This document shows positions 32,504 to 43,100 of a DNA stretch of 64,000 bases, piece by piece. The number at the start of each line of letters is the position of its first letter. The stretch's first letter is position 1. Below the pieces are notes generated by a model. It saw nothing but the letters and a program-made list of their open reading frames with translations, ran no database searches and was not told the origin of the DNA. The stretch is taken from contig NC_052614.1 in the NCBI RefSeq assembly GCF_016545825.1, forward strand, positions 56,427,864 through 56,491,863. Reading direction: 5' to 3'. A program made the position numbers and the translations under genes. This DNA is from Eucalyptus grandis. Taxonomy: Eukaryota > Streptophyta > Magnoliopsida > Myrtales > Myrtaceae.

Positions 32504-32878
32504 TTAAATGCAGAGGAAATTCAGCTCTTTATCTTTTCCAAATGGTTTCCTTGTCGTTTTCCCTTCTAGGCAATACTTACATATGGACAAATCGACTTTT
32601 TCAATATTGCCCAACAAGCCCTCTTTGGCTAGTCTATTCATATGTTGTTGGCCAATATGACCAAGTCTAGCATGCCACACATTCACATCATTATCACATG
32701 AAGTAAAAGACGTGAAACAAGGGAATAACATATTGACATCACCACAGTCAACATTCAGTACAATAAAACCATCTAGAAAGTGACCACAACCATAGTAGTT
32801 TGTATCTAAACACAAATCTACACCTTTATTATGGAAGTTCATACCAAAACCAAGTTTAACCAATATCAAAACAGACAC
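32504..32878 (-). pseudogene. Copia-M GAG-pre-integrase domain
   Basis: A 124-codon frame with VWHARLGHIGQQHMNRLAKE and CKYCLEGKTTRKPF, the His/Cys zinc-binding part that precedes the copia integrase core. All four ligands (H, H, C, C) are visible. It joins the integrase core after a stop near 32490. Confidence 0.8.
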
Positions 32879-33179
32879 TTAAATTTCGACGAATCTCCGG
32901 AGCATATAGAACATCATGTAGGAACAAGTTGCATCAACCACGCATGTTCAATTGGCAGGTGTCAATCCCTTTAACTTCAGCTCTGGAGCTGTTTCCCACA
33001 TAGATCCACTTTGTTCCAGTTGGTATCGTCGGAATTCCATGAAGGATCCTCTATCCTTTGCTACATCGTCTATTGCTCATGAATCTACAGTGCACAAAGG
33101 ATTGGATTCAGCTAATAATGCAGAACTTGACACATAAGCAAAGTTCTCAAATGTACAAGAGGTGTTTACCTTCTTTGGC

Positions 33180-34480
33180 TCACGATAGTCGCGAGCATAG
33201 TGACCCTTCTTGTCACAGTTGTAACACCTCACCCTTGACATTTTCTTCACTTGAGGACGTTTTCCTCTCTTGTGTTGGTTAACTCTTGATCTCTTGCAAT
33301 AAGGACTTGATCATTTGCATTCCCACATATTGAACGAATCAATACGCTTGCGCTTAGAGCTCAAAGCCCTTTCTGAGCTAGAACCAGAATTGCCAATGTC
33401 TATTTTCGGCTCAAATGCCGATAGGCAGTCCTCTACTAGCTCAAGGTGGCGCACAGCATCCTCCAGATCTTCCATAATATGGTCAAGAGCTTCTAGTGCT
33501 TCTAGCTTTTCCAGCACATATTGAATCTTCATATTCAATATTCCACAATTGTTGCCGTTCATATCAGCAATTACGTTCTTAGTTGCTGAAACCATCGATC
33601 TGAACACATCAGACTTATATGCACGAATAATTAATGCCTATCATTTATGCATCCCTTTTGCACAGACCCATCATATTAATGAACAATTTCAAGTAAGGTT
33701 TTAGAATCAAAAGGTCACTACGTTTCCAATCATCCTCCAAAAATCCTAACTTAAAACTATTATTAATATGATTGTCATATGCAAAATCAATTCAATGAAG
33801 CTACAAAAACTTCTAAACTACCCACTTTGCTAATTACCCATAGCAACCAGCAATAATGTAAAGCAACGATAATTGATATCCAATAAAACAATAATGCTTT
33901 CAACATAATACAACAATCCATTACACTAAGTAATATACACAAAAGAAAGTATCAACATAGAAAAAGATATTCACACTCAATAATATCTCAAACTAATCTA
34001 AGAAATAATTAGGGAATGTTCCTTCTAATATATCAGTCAAAACATCTAAGAAAAATGAAGCCACATTTGCCAACCATGGAAAAAAATTTGGAGAGCTTTC
34101 ATGTCGCCACCAAGGCGCATTTACTCTAAGCCATGTGGCGTTCAATCTAAGGGTTGACCTCCCATAGCCGATCTATAATGCTCTCTTACAAAAGCTTCCA
34201 CTAGCCTCCTATAACCCGGGACCATGTTGACCTCCCATAGCCGATCTAACACTGCTTGTCATTCAGGTGGAAGAGTGTTCATCAAAGCCGGCACCTTCTC
34301 AAAATCCGGCATAAGATAACCATTCCGTTATTTCCCGTATCATCGATTGACCTTGACCATGTGTGATACTAAATCACCATCAAGCCACCGATAATCAGCT
34401 AACTCTTTCATCAGCCTTTTAGTCTAGCTCTTCCTTCGTCTGTTCTCGGGATTGCGGTATCCGTGCATAACGCATCATAG
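33180..34480 (-). pseudogene. Copia-M gag, degenerate
   Basis: Coding fragments are recognisable on the minus strand. GDLVSHMVKV- and MNTLPPE-like pieces lie at about 34250-34390, as in copia gag. The frame 33607-33311 is a helical C-terminal part. A zinc knuckle reads CYNCDKKGHYARDY near 33180-33236, where the last cysteine ligand has become Tyr. Stops are frequent. Protease should follow near 33170-32880 but no clear active site was seen. Confidence 0.6.
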
Positions 34481-35358
34481 TTCCCGCAACAAATGCGAAC
34501 TAAAATGGATCACTTTTAATCCACAATAAACAAAATGGAAAATACATAATTTGCCATGATTCATGCAACAAATGCAGAATAAAAAACGGATTACCTCTAA
34601 CCCACACAGACATAATTGAAAAAGAAACAAATTCCTTTTTCTTTTTTTTTTTTTTTTCGGGTCAACGGTCAAAGTCAACGGTCAACGGTCGTCGGTCAAC
34701 GGGTCAACGGTCAGGTCGTCGGACCGGTTAGACCGGTCGAGCCGGTCGGACCGGTCGGCCGGTTCGGGCGAACGGACGGCACGTGCTGCGCGCGCGCGCG
34801 GGCTGATGTCACGCGGAGCGTCGGCCGGCACAGCCGCGCGCGTGCCGGCGTCCGTGGTTCGGGTCGGTTGGGTCGCTGGCCGGTGACCTCCCGGTGAAAC
34901 GTCGTTGTGCTGACGTCATCGATGACGTTAGCCTAGCGATTACTGACCGTTGGGTGACGTCATGCTGACGTCAGCACGCGTCGGTTCAAGGACCGGCGCA
35001 TGCCGGTTCGCTGGCCGACGGTGAGCACATGCCGGTTCGCCGACCGGCGCGTGTGTCGCACGCGGCCGGGAGCGAGGCGCTTGTGCTCCCGAGCGCGCGC
35101 CCACACGCAGCGGCTTCGGGCCGCGCCTGGGCGCGTGCGCGGCGTCGCCCGCGGCGCACGACATGTCGCCGGACTCGCCTCGTCGACCTTTTTCATCCAG
35201 TTCCTTCAGAATTTGATTTTGACTTACAAAAACTCGAAAAAAAAAAGGACGAACAGGGCTCGGGTGTCGGGATTTCACGGCCCGATCCATACGGCCGAAA
35301 TTTTTCGCGAAAAATCAATCAAAAAACATCAAACAGGTCGGGAAAAACGTGAACTAGG
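34481..35358 (-). other. GC-rich Copia-M 5' leader with direct repeats and TGACGTCA palindromes
   Basis: No credible gene. 34660-34780 is built of GGTCAACGGTC and GACCGGTCG units. A CG alternation is at about 34786-34800. Three perfect TGACGTCA palindromes lie at 34911-34918, 34955-34962 and 34966-34973. 34980-35180 is very GC-rich and gives spurious frames on both strands. TGACG is the core bound by plant TGA-type bZIP factors; binding here is only inferred. Confidence 0.6.
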
Positions 35359-35370
35359 GCTTTGATACCA
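35359..35370 (-). promoter_or_regulatory. Copia-M primer-binding site
   Basis: On the minus strand TGGTATCAAAGC starts one base after the 5' LTR and matches the 3' end of plant initiator tRNA-Met with one change (usual TGGTATCAGAGC). Confidence 0.85.
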
Positions 35371-35371
35371 A

Positions 35372-35795
35372 TGTTGGGAATGACTGATCCCCGAAAAACC
35401 GGATTCGACACTAAATCGAACTTCTAAATCAATGCGGAAGACGAAGCTCGGGAAAACACGTATCACCGATCGTAAAGCACACCACGGATTCGAGCGTACC
35501 TTGTTAGCCACAGATTAGACACCGACGTCGATAGAGGAAGAGAAACTGAGAGCTGTTCGATCGGATGACGCCTTAAAGGGAAGAAGAACGTGCCTTGTGC
35601 TTACTTTGTTCTTTTTGGAGGACAGAGCGTTGGGAGAAGACGTACGTACGTTTTCTGTTTCTAACTAGTGTCATCTCTCTCTCTTTCCTCCCTTTTATAC
35701 CTTCCCCCATCCACGGGCCCTATTCCCGTGGGCCGGGCCTTTTGGGCCCAGCATGGGCGGACAGGCCTTAAGCCCATCACCAATTAAAACCATCA
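35372..35795 (-). repeat. Copia-M 5' LTR
   Basis: 424 bp partner of 28550-28972, with the same CT run, TATA-like and GTACGTACGT features. The TSD AGATC follows at 35796-35800. Confidence 0.92.
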
Positions 35796-35814
35796 AGATC
35801 AAATACGTTACAAA

Positions 35815-35880
35815 AAATATCGGTACGCGTTTACTGTTTTATTTTCAAAAAATATTGGTACGCGTTTACTGTTTTATTGT
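35815..35880 (+). repeat. Short tandem duplication between Copia-A pol and env-like gene
   Basis: AAAAAATAT(C/T)GGTACGCG followed by TTTACTGTTTTATT occurs twice in direct succession, with a period of about 34 bases. Confidence 0.7.
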
Positions 35881-36136
35881 TACAAATATTTCGACGAGAT
35901 TGTTGATTCTAATTTTATTGTTCATTTAATTTCTATTTGCTTAAAACAAATTTCAAGCAAATATTACAGAAAGTTACCGCTGGTAGACAACGACTAACTC
36001 TCTCTATGTGAGTTTAATGCTTCTATTTCCTTCACCAAAGCAATTCACTCATACTCTCTCGTATTCTCTCCTACAACATCTAATTAAACTCTTACTCTCC
36101 TACACATTCTCTCTCTCTCTCTTCACTCAAGAAACC

Positions 36137-37508
36137 ATGGTACCTAAAGCTCGCCTTGCCTTTAAGATCGTATGAAAATCCACTTGTCTGGCGGGACAAA
36201 CGACCAAAGCTTCAAAGGAGAAGGTCTCTCAGTAAGAAGGATCGCTTGAAACAACTCAAAGTCAGAGTGTTGCTCGAGCTGGTGGATCGACCACTGCTAG
36301 TACTGCATTGCCCTCATAAATTGATGAAGCAACTCCACTAGGAAAAATGCCAGAATCAAGATTGCCAATGAAGAAAGATACAATAGGTATACCACCCATG
36401 GCACCATTGATTGCTGCCACTCCATCACGATCAGCCCCTGCTCAATCTCTTCCTAGGGACCTACTGAAAAGGCTAGCTACTCTTATGGAAACCCATGGAT
36501 CCAAGCCAAAGAAACTACTTAAGTTTGAAGCCGCTAGTTCACAAGCCTTGCAGATCGAACAACAATTAATTGCCTAAGAACAGACAGCCGCTGAACCATC
36601 TCAATTAGCGGCTCAGCCCTCTCCTCAAAAATCTTCAACCAAAGAAGATGGAACTTCAGAGCCTATGGCTGCAAGGACAAGGGCAACCAAGTCATGGAAA
36701 AACCTGAAGTAATCCTCGAACCGACCATCACTCAGCCCAAAGGAAATGAAGCAAGGACAGAAATCGAGGAAGTCTCAGTAGAAAAACATCGTGAAGATGA
36801 TGATGACCAGGTATTTCAAAATTTTGAACCCATTGTCAACAATGAAAAGGACAAATTTTGATTCCGAAATGTTTCCTTCTCAAGAGCATGAAAATGCCAG
36901 CAGTGCCTTTTACAATCGAGGAATTATTCCTCACCGCTTTGTTGATTTTGAATTTCTTAATAATCATGGCATTTTTCTATTTGATCTTTTGGAAACCCTC
37001 AACTCAAATTCTTTTGTTTTATGAAAGAAAAGGTTCATCCTGCCCTAGTGGAAATGTTTTACTCAAACCTGCACTTTCCAAACATTGACTCTTTTGTCTT
37101 TACTTTTCGAATCCAAAATTATGTTGTGACTTTGGATGACCTTGCTGAGATCATCCATGCTAAATGCAATGTTTTCAAGAAGATTCCCGTAGAGCCTGAT
37201 GAAAACTACAGCTTTGTTAGAAACCCCTAATTTCTCTCAAAGCTCTAGAGAAATTGTGCCGCTAAGTCTTCCTCTCAAAATGAATTTCATTCAAAAGATA
37301 CTGACACTATGCCTCCATCCTAAAGCATCTTCTATCAATAACATCTCAACAAATTCAATAAGTTCTCCCTCCCCAACAAGATCTTTACCACATGTATCAT
37401 ATGGCAAAGGTCAAGATGGGGAAGTTGCCCTATAGTGCTCTCATCACGCGCATCTTCAAACACCTAAAGATTGATTAATCTGATGTTGCACCGCTTGTCA
37501 TGCCGAAC
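36137..37508 (+). pseudogene. Copia-A env-like protein, N-terminal and central part
   Basis: The ATG at 36137 follows a CT-microsatellite leader. Low-complexity Pro/Ser/Ala-rich sequence (to about 36700) precedes the conserved block: IIPHRFVDFEFLNNHGIFLF (36925-36985), MKEKVHPALVEMFYSNLHFP (37021-37080) and FVFTFRIQNYVVTLDDLAEI (37093-37150). This pattern is the 'putative plant transposon protein' or env-like domain found after pol in SIRE-type elements and also in Copia-C (56572-57177). At least three shifts are present. The gene is interrupted at 37508 by Copia-B and continues at 40038. A role in an envelope is a historical guess for this family; its true function is unknown. Confidence 0.65.
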
Positions 37509-37814
37509 TGTTGTTACTGATCAAAACAGTAAACAAGAAACAGAAAACCAGAAGCTATAGTTTTTGAATGAGGAAGAGAAGCACTGAGAAAACAGAACAC
37601 AAACTTGCATACGTCGGTTCTCACAGAAAACTGTCAAGTACAGGACAACTTAAACAAGAACAATAACTGCTTACAAACGTGCTATTAACTTCCTAGAAAA
37701 TAGCAAAAACACTAAATGCATAACTAAATGAACTTGGCTGTTTTTTAATAATGAAAAAAACAGAGTAAAACAGAGGAAAACATGACAGATCACAACAGCT
37801 GAACAATTCCAACA
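37509..37814 (-). repeat. Copia-B LTR with adjacent polypurine tract
   Basis: TG...CA ended (TGTTGGAATTG...CAGTAACAACA on the minus strand), 306 bp, AT-rich. The purine tract AAGGAGGAGTT precedes it on the minus strand (37815-37826), which identifies it as the 3' LTR. Confidence 0.75.
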
Positions 37815-37876
37815 AACTCCTCCTTGGATCGATTCTTTGCTGCATTCCTATTTTCTCTCTTAACAGCTCAAATCTT

Positions 37877-39610
37877 CTAGCCTAAAGTGGTTTCGTGAAC
37901 ATATCTCGCAAGCTGATCTTCAAATCTGCAATAGACCAACTTAACTTTGCCACTTTGTTGCACCTCACGCAGAAAGAAAAATTTGACTTTGAAATGCTTG
38001 GTTTTGCCATCGAAAACTGGATTCTGAGATATTGCTAAAGCAGCATGATTATCCACATTAACTTCAATGCAATCACTAGAATTCAACCACAGATCATTCA
38101 TGATCTTTTTTAGCCACAAAGCTTGATTTGCAGCTACAGTAGCTGCTATAAACTCAGCCTCTGCTGTAGACTGAGCTACAATCTCTTGCTTTTTGGAACA
38201 CCAGGAGAAACAAGCGAGAACCAAAACTGAAACAATATCCAGGCATACTCTTCATGTCATCTACCGAACCAGCCCCGGTCACTATCGAAAATCCTTGCAA
38301 ATTAAACTTCGACCTTTCTTAAATTCACACCAAAGAACAATGTTCCTTTGAGATATCTCAAGATCTTTTTTGCTGCAATCAAATGTAACTGACTAGGACT
38401 ACTCATAAACCTGGATAAAACACTCACAGCAAATAGAATATCTGGTCCGGTTCTTTGTAAGATACATGAGACACCCAATCGACTTCTATACATAGAAGCA
38501 TCTACATATCTGTTCCATCATTCTTCTGCAACTTCTCTTTAGCAGCCATAGGAGGGCTTACACTTCGACAATCTTCCATCTGAAACTTCTTTAGAATTTC
38601 CTTCATGTATTTTTCGACGGATGAAGATCTCATATGAAGCCTGTTTGACTTCCAGACCCAAAAATAAGCCATCTTTCCCAAGTCTGACATCTCAAAAACT
38701 GCAAATAGATCTTGCTTCACCTTCTCTATCAATTCCATATCATTCCCCGTCACTAATAGATCATCTACATAAAGTGACAGAATTACAACACTTGTGATTC
38801 ACCTTCTTGACATAAAGAGTGAACTCACTTAAGCTTTTTACAAAGCCAAAATCCTGCAAATATCGATCTATCTTCCCATACCAAGCTCTTGGAGCCTTTC
38901 ATCCATATAGAGCTTTCCTCAACTGTATACACTCTCTTCTTGGCCTTTGATACTGAAGCCTTCATGTTGTTCAACAAAAATCTTCTCCTCAAGCTCTCCA
39001 TTCAGAAATGCAGACTTGACATCTAACTGAAATATAGGCCACCCCTTCTTTGCTGCAATAGCTAACAAAAGAGCCTTATTGTATCAAGTCGTGCAACGGA
39101 GCAAATGTTTCAGAATAGTCTACTCCCCATATTTGTGCATAGCCTTTCACCACTAGTCTAGCTTTGTGTTTATTAATAGAACCATAAGGATTAAGTTTTG
39201 TTCTAAACACCCACTTAACCCCAATCACATTCTTATCGATGGTCTCGTCAACAAGCTCCCATGTGTGGTTTTTCGGATCATTGCAATCTCCTCTGCATTG
39301 CTGCAATCCACCTCTGATCCTCCTTAGCTTCCACAAAGTTAGATGGTTCGAGCATTGCCACATTGCTTCTTTCATAGATTTCAGCAAGTGACCTTGTGTC
39401 TCTCACTGGTAAATCATCCATACTGTCTTCCAATCCATCTATAACTTCATCAACCTCTACATCTGTAGCAGGTTGTTTTTCGAACTGTTGCTGTTCTGCA
39501 CTCTTTCCTTCCATCCGATTCCACTCATCTTCCTCTAGAAAAACAACATCTCTGCTTACAAACCACACACACGTGCAGCATATAACTGCACCTAAACGTG
39601 CTATAAAGTG
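37877..39610 (-). pseudogene. Copia-B RT and RNase H (with end of integrase)
   Basis: Minus-strand frames give the integrase tail (FVSRDVVFLEEDEWNRMEG, 39568-39278), RT start ([40 protein letters not shown], 39387-39076) and RT C-terminal (LGKMAYFWVWKSNRLHMRSS, 38753-38502). RNase H follows (PDILFAVSVLSRFMSSPSQL, then AQSTAEAEFIAATVAANQAL and KTKHFKVKFFFLREVQQSGK, 38493-37877). Between the parts stops are common. The tail ends about 60 bases before the polypurine tract. This is a normal copia order cut at 39610. Confidence 0.85.
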
Positions 39611-39611
39611 A

Positions 39612-39958
39612 AGTTCGAAGGGAAGGAATGTCTTATTAATAATGCAGATAGCAAAGAAGTGTTAAGAATTCCAATGGAGGACAAGAGTTTCATGTTCAAG
39701 CCACAAGAGATGCAACAAATGGCTTTAAAATGCAAAGAAGAAAATGCATAACTATGGCATAAAAGACTTGGGCATGTTCACAGGAAGAGCATGTCGTTTA
39801 TGCAGAGAAATAGCTTGGCAGATGACTTGCCACGTTTGGAGGAGGAATTTCCACAGTGCAGAACTTGTCTTATTGGCAAGCAAGCTAGATTTCCTTTCAA
39901 AGGAGGAGGCTAGAGAGCATGTGAGAAGCTGCAATTAGTCCACACAGATCTATGTTGA
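39612..39958 (+). pseudogene. Plus-strand GAG-pre-integrase fragment in Copia-B
   Basis: Reads on the plus strand LWHKRLGHVHRKSMSFMQRN, CRTCLIGKQARFPF and KLQLVHTDLC, i.e. the zinc-binding domain before the copia integrase core. A stop and a shift are present. It is head to head with the minus-strand RT part, so an inversion or joining of two copies took place. Confidence 0.8.
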
Positions 39959-40037
39959 CCTATGTCTGAGTCTTCTCTCTCTCTCTCAAACAACAGAAAT
40001 TTTTCTGTTTTGATTGTTGTTTTTATGAGCTTTAACA

Positions 40038-40409
40038 CGAACATTGAGATTGGAGATAAGACGTTGGATAAAATGGTGTTAAGAATGACTCCAGAAGGAT
40101 GGTTCAACCATAGAGGAGAAATCATCCCCATTGGATGGAGATGATGAGAGAGATGTGGCAAAGATCAAAGAGAGACTCACTAAACTGACCAAACAAGAGA
40201 AAAGGAAGCATGCTAAGGCACTAGCACCACCTAAGGCCTCTCAGCCACCAAGCCTAGAAAGATCACCATCTTCAACTATGGACATTTCTCCCTCTCCTAC
40301 CGGCCTTAATCAGCTTCAAGCCAATGTTCAAGAGATCAAAACCACTTTCTTATCTCTGACTCGATATATGGTGAAGATCAAGTGCACTCTCCTAAGCTTG
40401 GATTGCTAA
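40038..40409 (+). pseudogene. Copia-A env-like protein, C-terminal part
   Basis: Continues from 37508: IEIGDKTLDKMVLRMTPEGW (about 40043-40100), then after a frameshift near 40140 a lysine-rich helical stretch (DVAKIKERLTKLTKQEKRKH) and a Pro/Ser-rich part. It ends with NQLQANVQEIKTTFLSLTRY, which looks like a coiled coil, and a stop at 40409. Placement before the polypurine tract fits the end of a SIRE env-like ORF. Confidence 0.55.
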
Positions 40410-40728
40410 AGCCCTATCCGTCCAAACCTTGAGACTACAGAACTTGAACTTCTCACTTCCTTACAGCAATGTAAATGCCCTCGCACCTAAATATTTTCAA
40501 ATCTTTATGTGCTCATGTTTTGCTCTTTGTTGCTAAGGTCATAATCATATCTGATGATATCATGTATCGACCTATCATTCGCCATCAATGAAGCTGAATT
40601 TTCTTCATATCATATCTTTTTGATTGATGACAAAAAAAGGGAGAGAGTTGACTTGATGTGAAATATTTGCAAATATCTACTAATATCTGCTAATCTGCTA
40701 ATATTTGTTGCTAATATCTGCTCATAAT

Positions 40729-40905
40729 GTTTGCTCATGATAACTTGGCATAAATATCCGCTTGTTCGTTCTTGACAAACCTCACTAACAACAAGTATGC
40801 TAAGTTACCAGAAATTGCTCTATTCATAGTGTTTGCTCATGATAACTTGGCATAAATTTTTGCTTGTTCGTTCTTGACAAATCTCACTAACAGCAAGTAT
40901 GCTAA
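40729..40905 (+). repeat. 102-bp tandem repeat in the Copia-A LTR
   Basis: Unit GTTTGCTCATGATAACTTGG...ATTCATAGT at 40729-40830 is repeated from 40831. The second copy continues after the Tourist-like element at 42430 (GTCACCAAGAATTGCAC matches GTTACCAGAAATTGCTC). The repeat proves the exact insertion point. Confidence 0.8.
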
Positions 40906-42429
40906 GGGCGTGTTTGGTAACCATTATGTTTCCAGAAATAATTTCTTATCAAAAATGATTATTTTTTATTCTGTTCCCATGAACAATTTTTTAGCAAAAG
41001 AACGTATTTGGTAACTACACAAAATTTTTGATTTTGGAATAGAACAAGAATAGAAATGCGTTTGATAACTGCATAAAATTTCTATTCCAATTCTTTTTCA
41101 ATTACCTTTTTAGATGAGTGTAAATTTGATATTGATTTCTCATGGACCACTCACCAATATAATTGTCTTCTTATGAGTGAGGAAATCATATTATATTTTA
41201 TTATATTTTCAATTTCAAAAGAATTCGAATTTAGAATTCTATTTCATTCTAAAATTATATTAAATCATAGAAATTCTATTGATTAATTATATTTATACTA
41301 AGTAATAAAAATATTAACTACTCAAATTTCTATTAAATAGTAAATAATAAACTATAATATAAAGTATACTAATATACCTAAAATATGTAATAAATATAAA
41401 TACTAAATAATAAATTAAATTACAAAATTAAATATATATATTCTATATATAGCAAATATATATTTCAGAATAGAAAGAAATTAAAATAAAATATAGAAAT
41501 TAAAAATAGGTAAAAATAATTGTGTTTGGAATCGTTCTCAAAATTTCTACTTCAAATCATTTTTTAAAAAATTTTAGATAATTTTATTTTTTTTTTCCTT
41601 TCTTTCTCCCCTTCTTCTTCTTCAAGGTGGCCGGTTGCCAAACTTGGGATGATCAACAACCAACCGAGACGAGGGCCGGCGAGCAGTCTCACCCAAACGC
41701 CGGCGGGCTCGACCTCACCAGGCCACCACGAGGTCGGCCTCGCTTTGGCCGAGCGACACCAACCTCACGATGCCCTGACAAGGTCGAGCCTCACCCGGTT
41801 GCTAGGCGGGCTCGGCCTCACCGGCGGCTAGGCGAGCTCGACCTCGCCTTGGCCAAGCGATGCCGACCTCGCGGTGCCTCGGTGAGGTTGAGCCCCACCA
41901 GTAGCTGGGCAAACTCGACCTCGTTAGATATGGGCAAGGTCGAGCCTCACCTAGCCAAGCGAACGTTGCCGGTGGCGGGGGGAGGCCTCGGTGAGGCCTA
42001 CCTGGCCACTGATGAGTCGCGGCCTCGCGCGATTTAGCAAGGCATGCCTAGCCACTGACCTGGCAGATAGATCGCTGGTGGCGTGGCGAGCCTCTGGTGA
42101 GCTGGCCAGACCTCGCCCTGGCCTGGTGAAACTCCAATGAGCTCACGGGACCAGTTGCCAGCGACCGGCGGCAGCCGCGGTAGTCGAAGAAAGATAAAGA
42201 AGGAAGAAGAACAAGAAAAAGAAAAGAAAAGAGAGAAAATAGGTGCTTGATTCTAGAATTGTTCTTGAGAACAAGAATCAATTTTTTTATTTTTTTATTT
42301 ATTCTCGATTCTACTCCAAATCTATTCTCGGGAACAAATATTTTACCAAATGTATTTATGTTCCAAAACTACTCCCAGAAACAAAAGAATAGAAATTAAC
42401 ACTATTTTGGCAAGTTAACAAACAGGCCC
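40906..42429. mobile_element. Tourist-like (PIF/Harbinger) non-autonomous element with GC-rich core
   Basis: Ends GGGCGTGTTTGGTAAC and GTTAACAAACAGGCCC are imperfect inverted repeats. TAA flanks both sides (40903-40905 and 42430-42432), as for PIF/Harbinger. The arms are AT-rich and contain TTTCTATTCC / AGAATAGAAAT-type inverted motifs. The middle (about 41620-42200) is GC-rich with repeated GGTCGAGCCTCACC- and GACCTCGCC-like units on one strand. The open frames there (for example 41627-42037) are repeat products. It encodes no transposase, so mobilisation in trans is inferred. Confidence 0.75.
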
Positions 42430-43100
42430 TAAGTCACCAAGAATTGCACTTAAAAATAGAGGGAGCATTCAACTATCATACTTCAAATTCCATATATTTG
42501 ATGACGCACTTTGGCTAGAAGATCTTTGTGCTACAATCTTCCATTTCATAAAGATTAACTAAGTTCATATCTCCAAATTTATTACAAAATATTTTGAGGA
42601 GATCCTACTTAGTTTTTGCAAATTCTTTCACACAACACTTACTATTCTTCCACATCTACGGGATACTTGTTATTGTTTTTCTTAGCTTTACGCTCTCTGT
42701 CGTACTGTTTTATATTCATACTATTTAGTAATTGTGCAAAGGATTAAGTATACAAGAGTAAAAGCTACAATTGAATTCCGATATTGATATTTATCTTGTA
42801 AAGGAAAAATGCAAGCCAATTGTAATTGTCCAAGCAAATTACTAGTGGAATCTAGTCTGCATTGAGGCTATTATTCTAAAGAGTGGACGTTGGCTTGCAA
42901 ATAAAGCCGAACCACTATAATTCTTTGTGTGTCGCTGTTTTCATTTGTTTACACCTATTTGCACATAGTTGATTTACGGCTTTTCTGAACATTACGTTGA
43001 CTTGATCTTTACTTAGCGATTAGCTAATTTTTACGAAAGATCGTCAAAGTTCTAAAACAACCATTTCACCCCCTCTAGATTGTATTGCTGGCCACCAACA

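Larger units (their letters stand above)
28550..35795 (-). mobile_element. Copia-M: complete Ty1/copia element with two LTRs
   Basis: Two LTRs in the same orientation (28550-28972 and 35372-35795), beginning TGTTGGGAATGACTGATC on the plus strand and ending CCATCA. The outer flanks are both AGATC (28545-28549 and 35796-35800), a perfect 5-bp duplication. On the minus strand the primer site is at 35359-35370, gag at about 34480-33190, then protease/integrase, RT and RNase H ending near 30080, and a polypurine tract at 28973-28985. The two LTRs differ at roughly ten substitutions, nearly all transitions, plus a few small indels (about 97 percent identity), so the insertion is fairly young. Coding parts nevertheless contain many stops. 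It lies between pol and the env-like gene of Copia-A. Confidence 0.92.
37509..40037 (-). mobile_element. Copia-B: internally inverted, deleted Ty1/copia insertion
   Basis: Inserted in the Copia-A env-like gene with CGAAC at both ends (37504-37508 and 40038-40042). Removing it and one CGAAC restores an open reading through VMPNIEIGDKTLDKM. The left end is an LTR (37509-37814) with a polypurine tract and minus-strand RNase H and RT. At about 39611 the coding direction flips: 39612-39958 is a plus-strand GAG-pre-integrase fragment. The right end (about 39960-40037) is an unclear LTR remnant with CTGTTTTGATTGTTGTT resembling the other LTR terminus. Part of the element thus appears inverted and the integrase core deleted. 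Confidence 0.7.
22632..43100 (+). mobile_element. Copia-A: SIRE/Maximus-type Ty1/copia element, decayed and multiply interrupted
   Basis: Own segments are 22632-23603, 27236-28040, 28237-28549, 35796-37508, 40038-40905 and 42430 to about 43100. In order they hold a gag stub, integrase, RT, RNase H, an env-like gene, a polypurine tract and a 3' LTR. An env-like ORF after pol defines the SIRE/Maximus branch of Ty1/copia. A large deletion removed most of gag, the protease and part of integrase (join near 22745-22785), and another lies between integrase and RT near 23515. Five later insertions (solo LTR A, a SINE, Copia-M, Copia-B and a Tourist-like element) are each flanked by short duplications of Copia-A sequence. 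Confidence 0.75.
40635..43100 (+). repeat. Copia-A polypurine tract and 3' LTR (interrupted)
   Basis: GATGACAAAAAAAGGGAGAGAG at about 40627-40648 is the typical SIRE polypurine tract. The LTR starts at about 40649 (TGACTTGATGTG) and ends near 43100 after a TTTCACCCCCTCTAG stretch, the usual SIRE LTR end. A Tourist-like element (40906-42429) splits it. The exact terminal CA is uncertain. Confidence 0.65.

Noticed and set aside
41627..42037. 136-codon frame in the Tourist-like element as captured host gene
   Set aside because: Translation reflects the tandem GC-rich repeats; no recognisable domain, so host capture is not supported.
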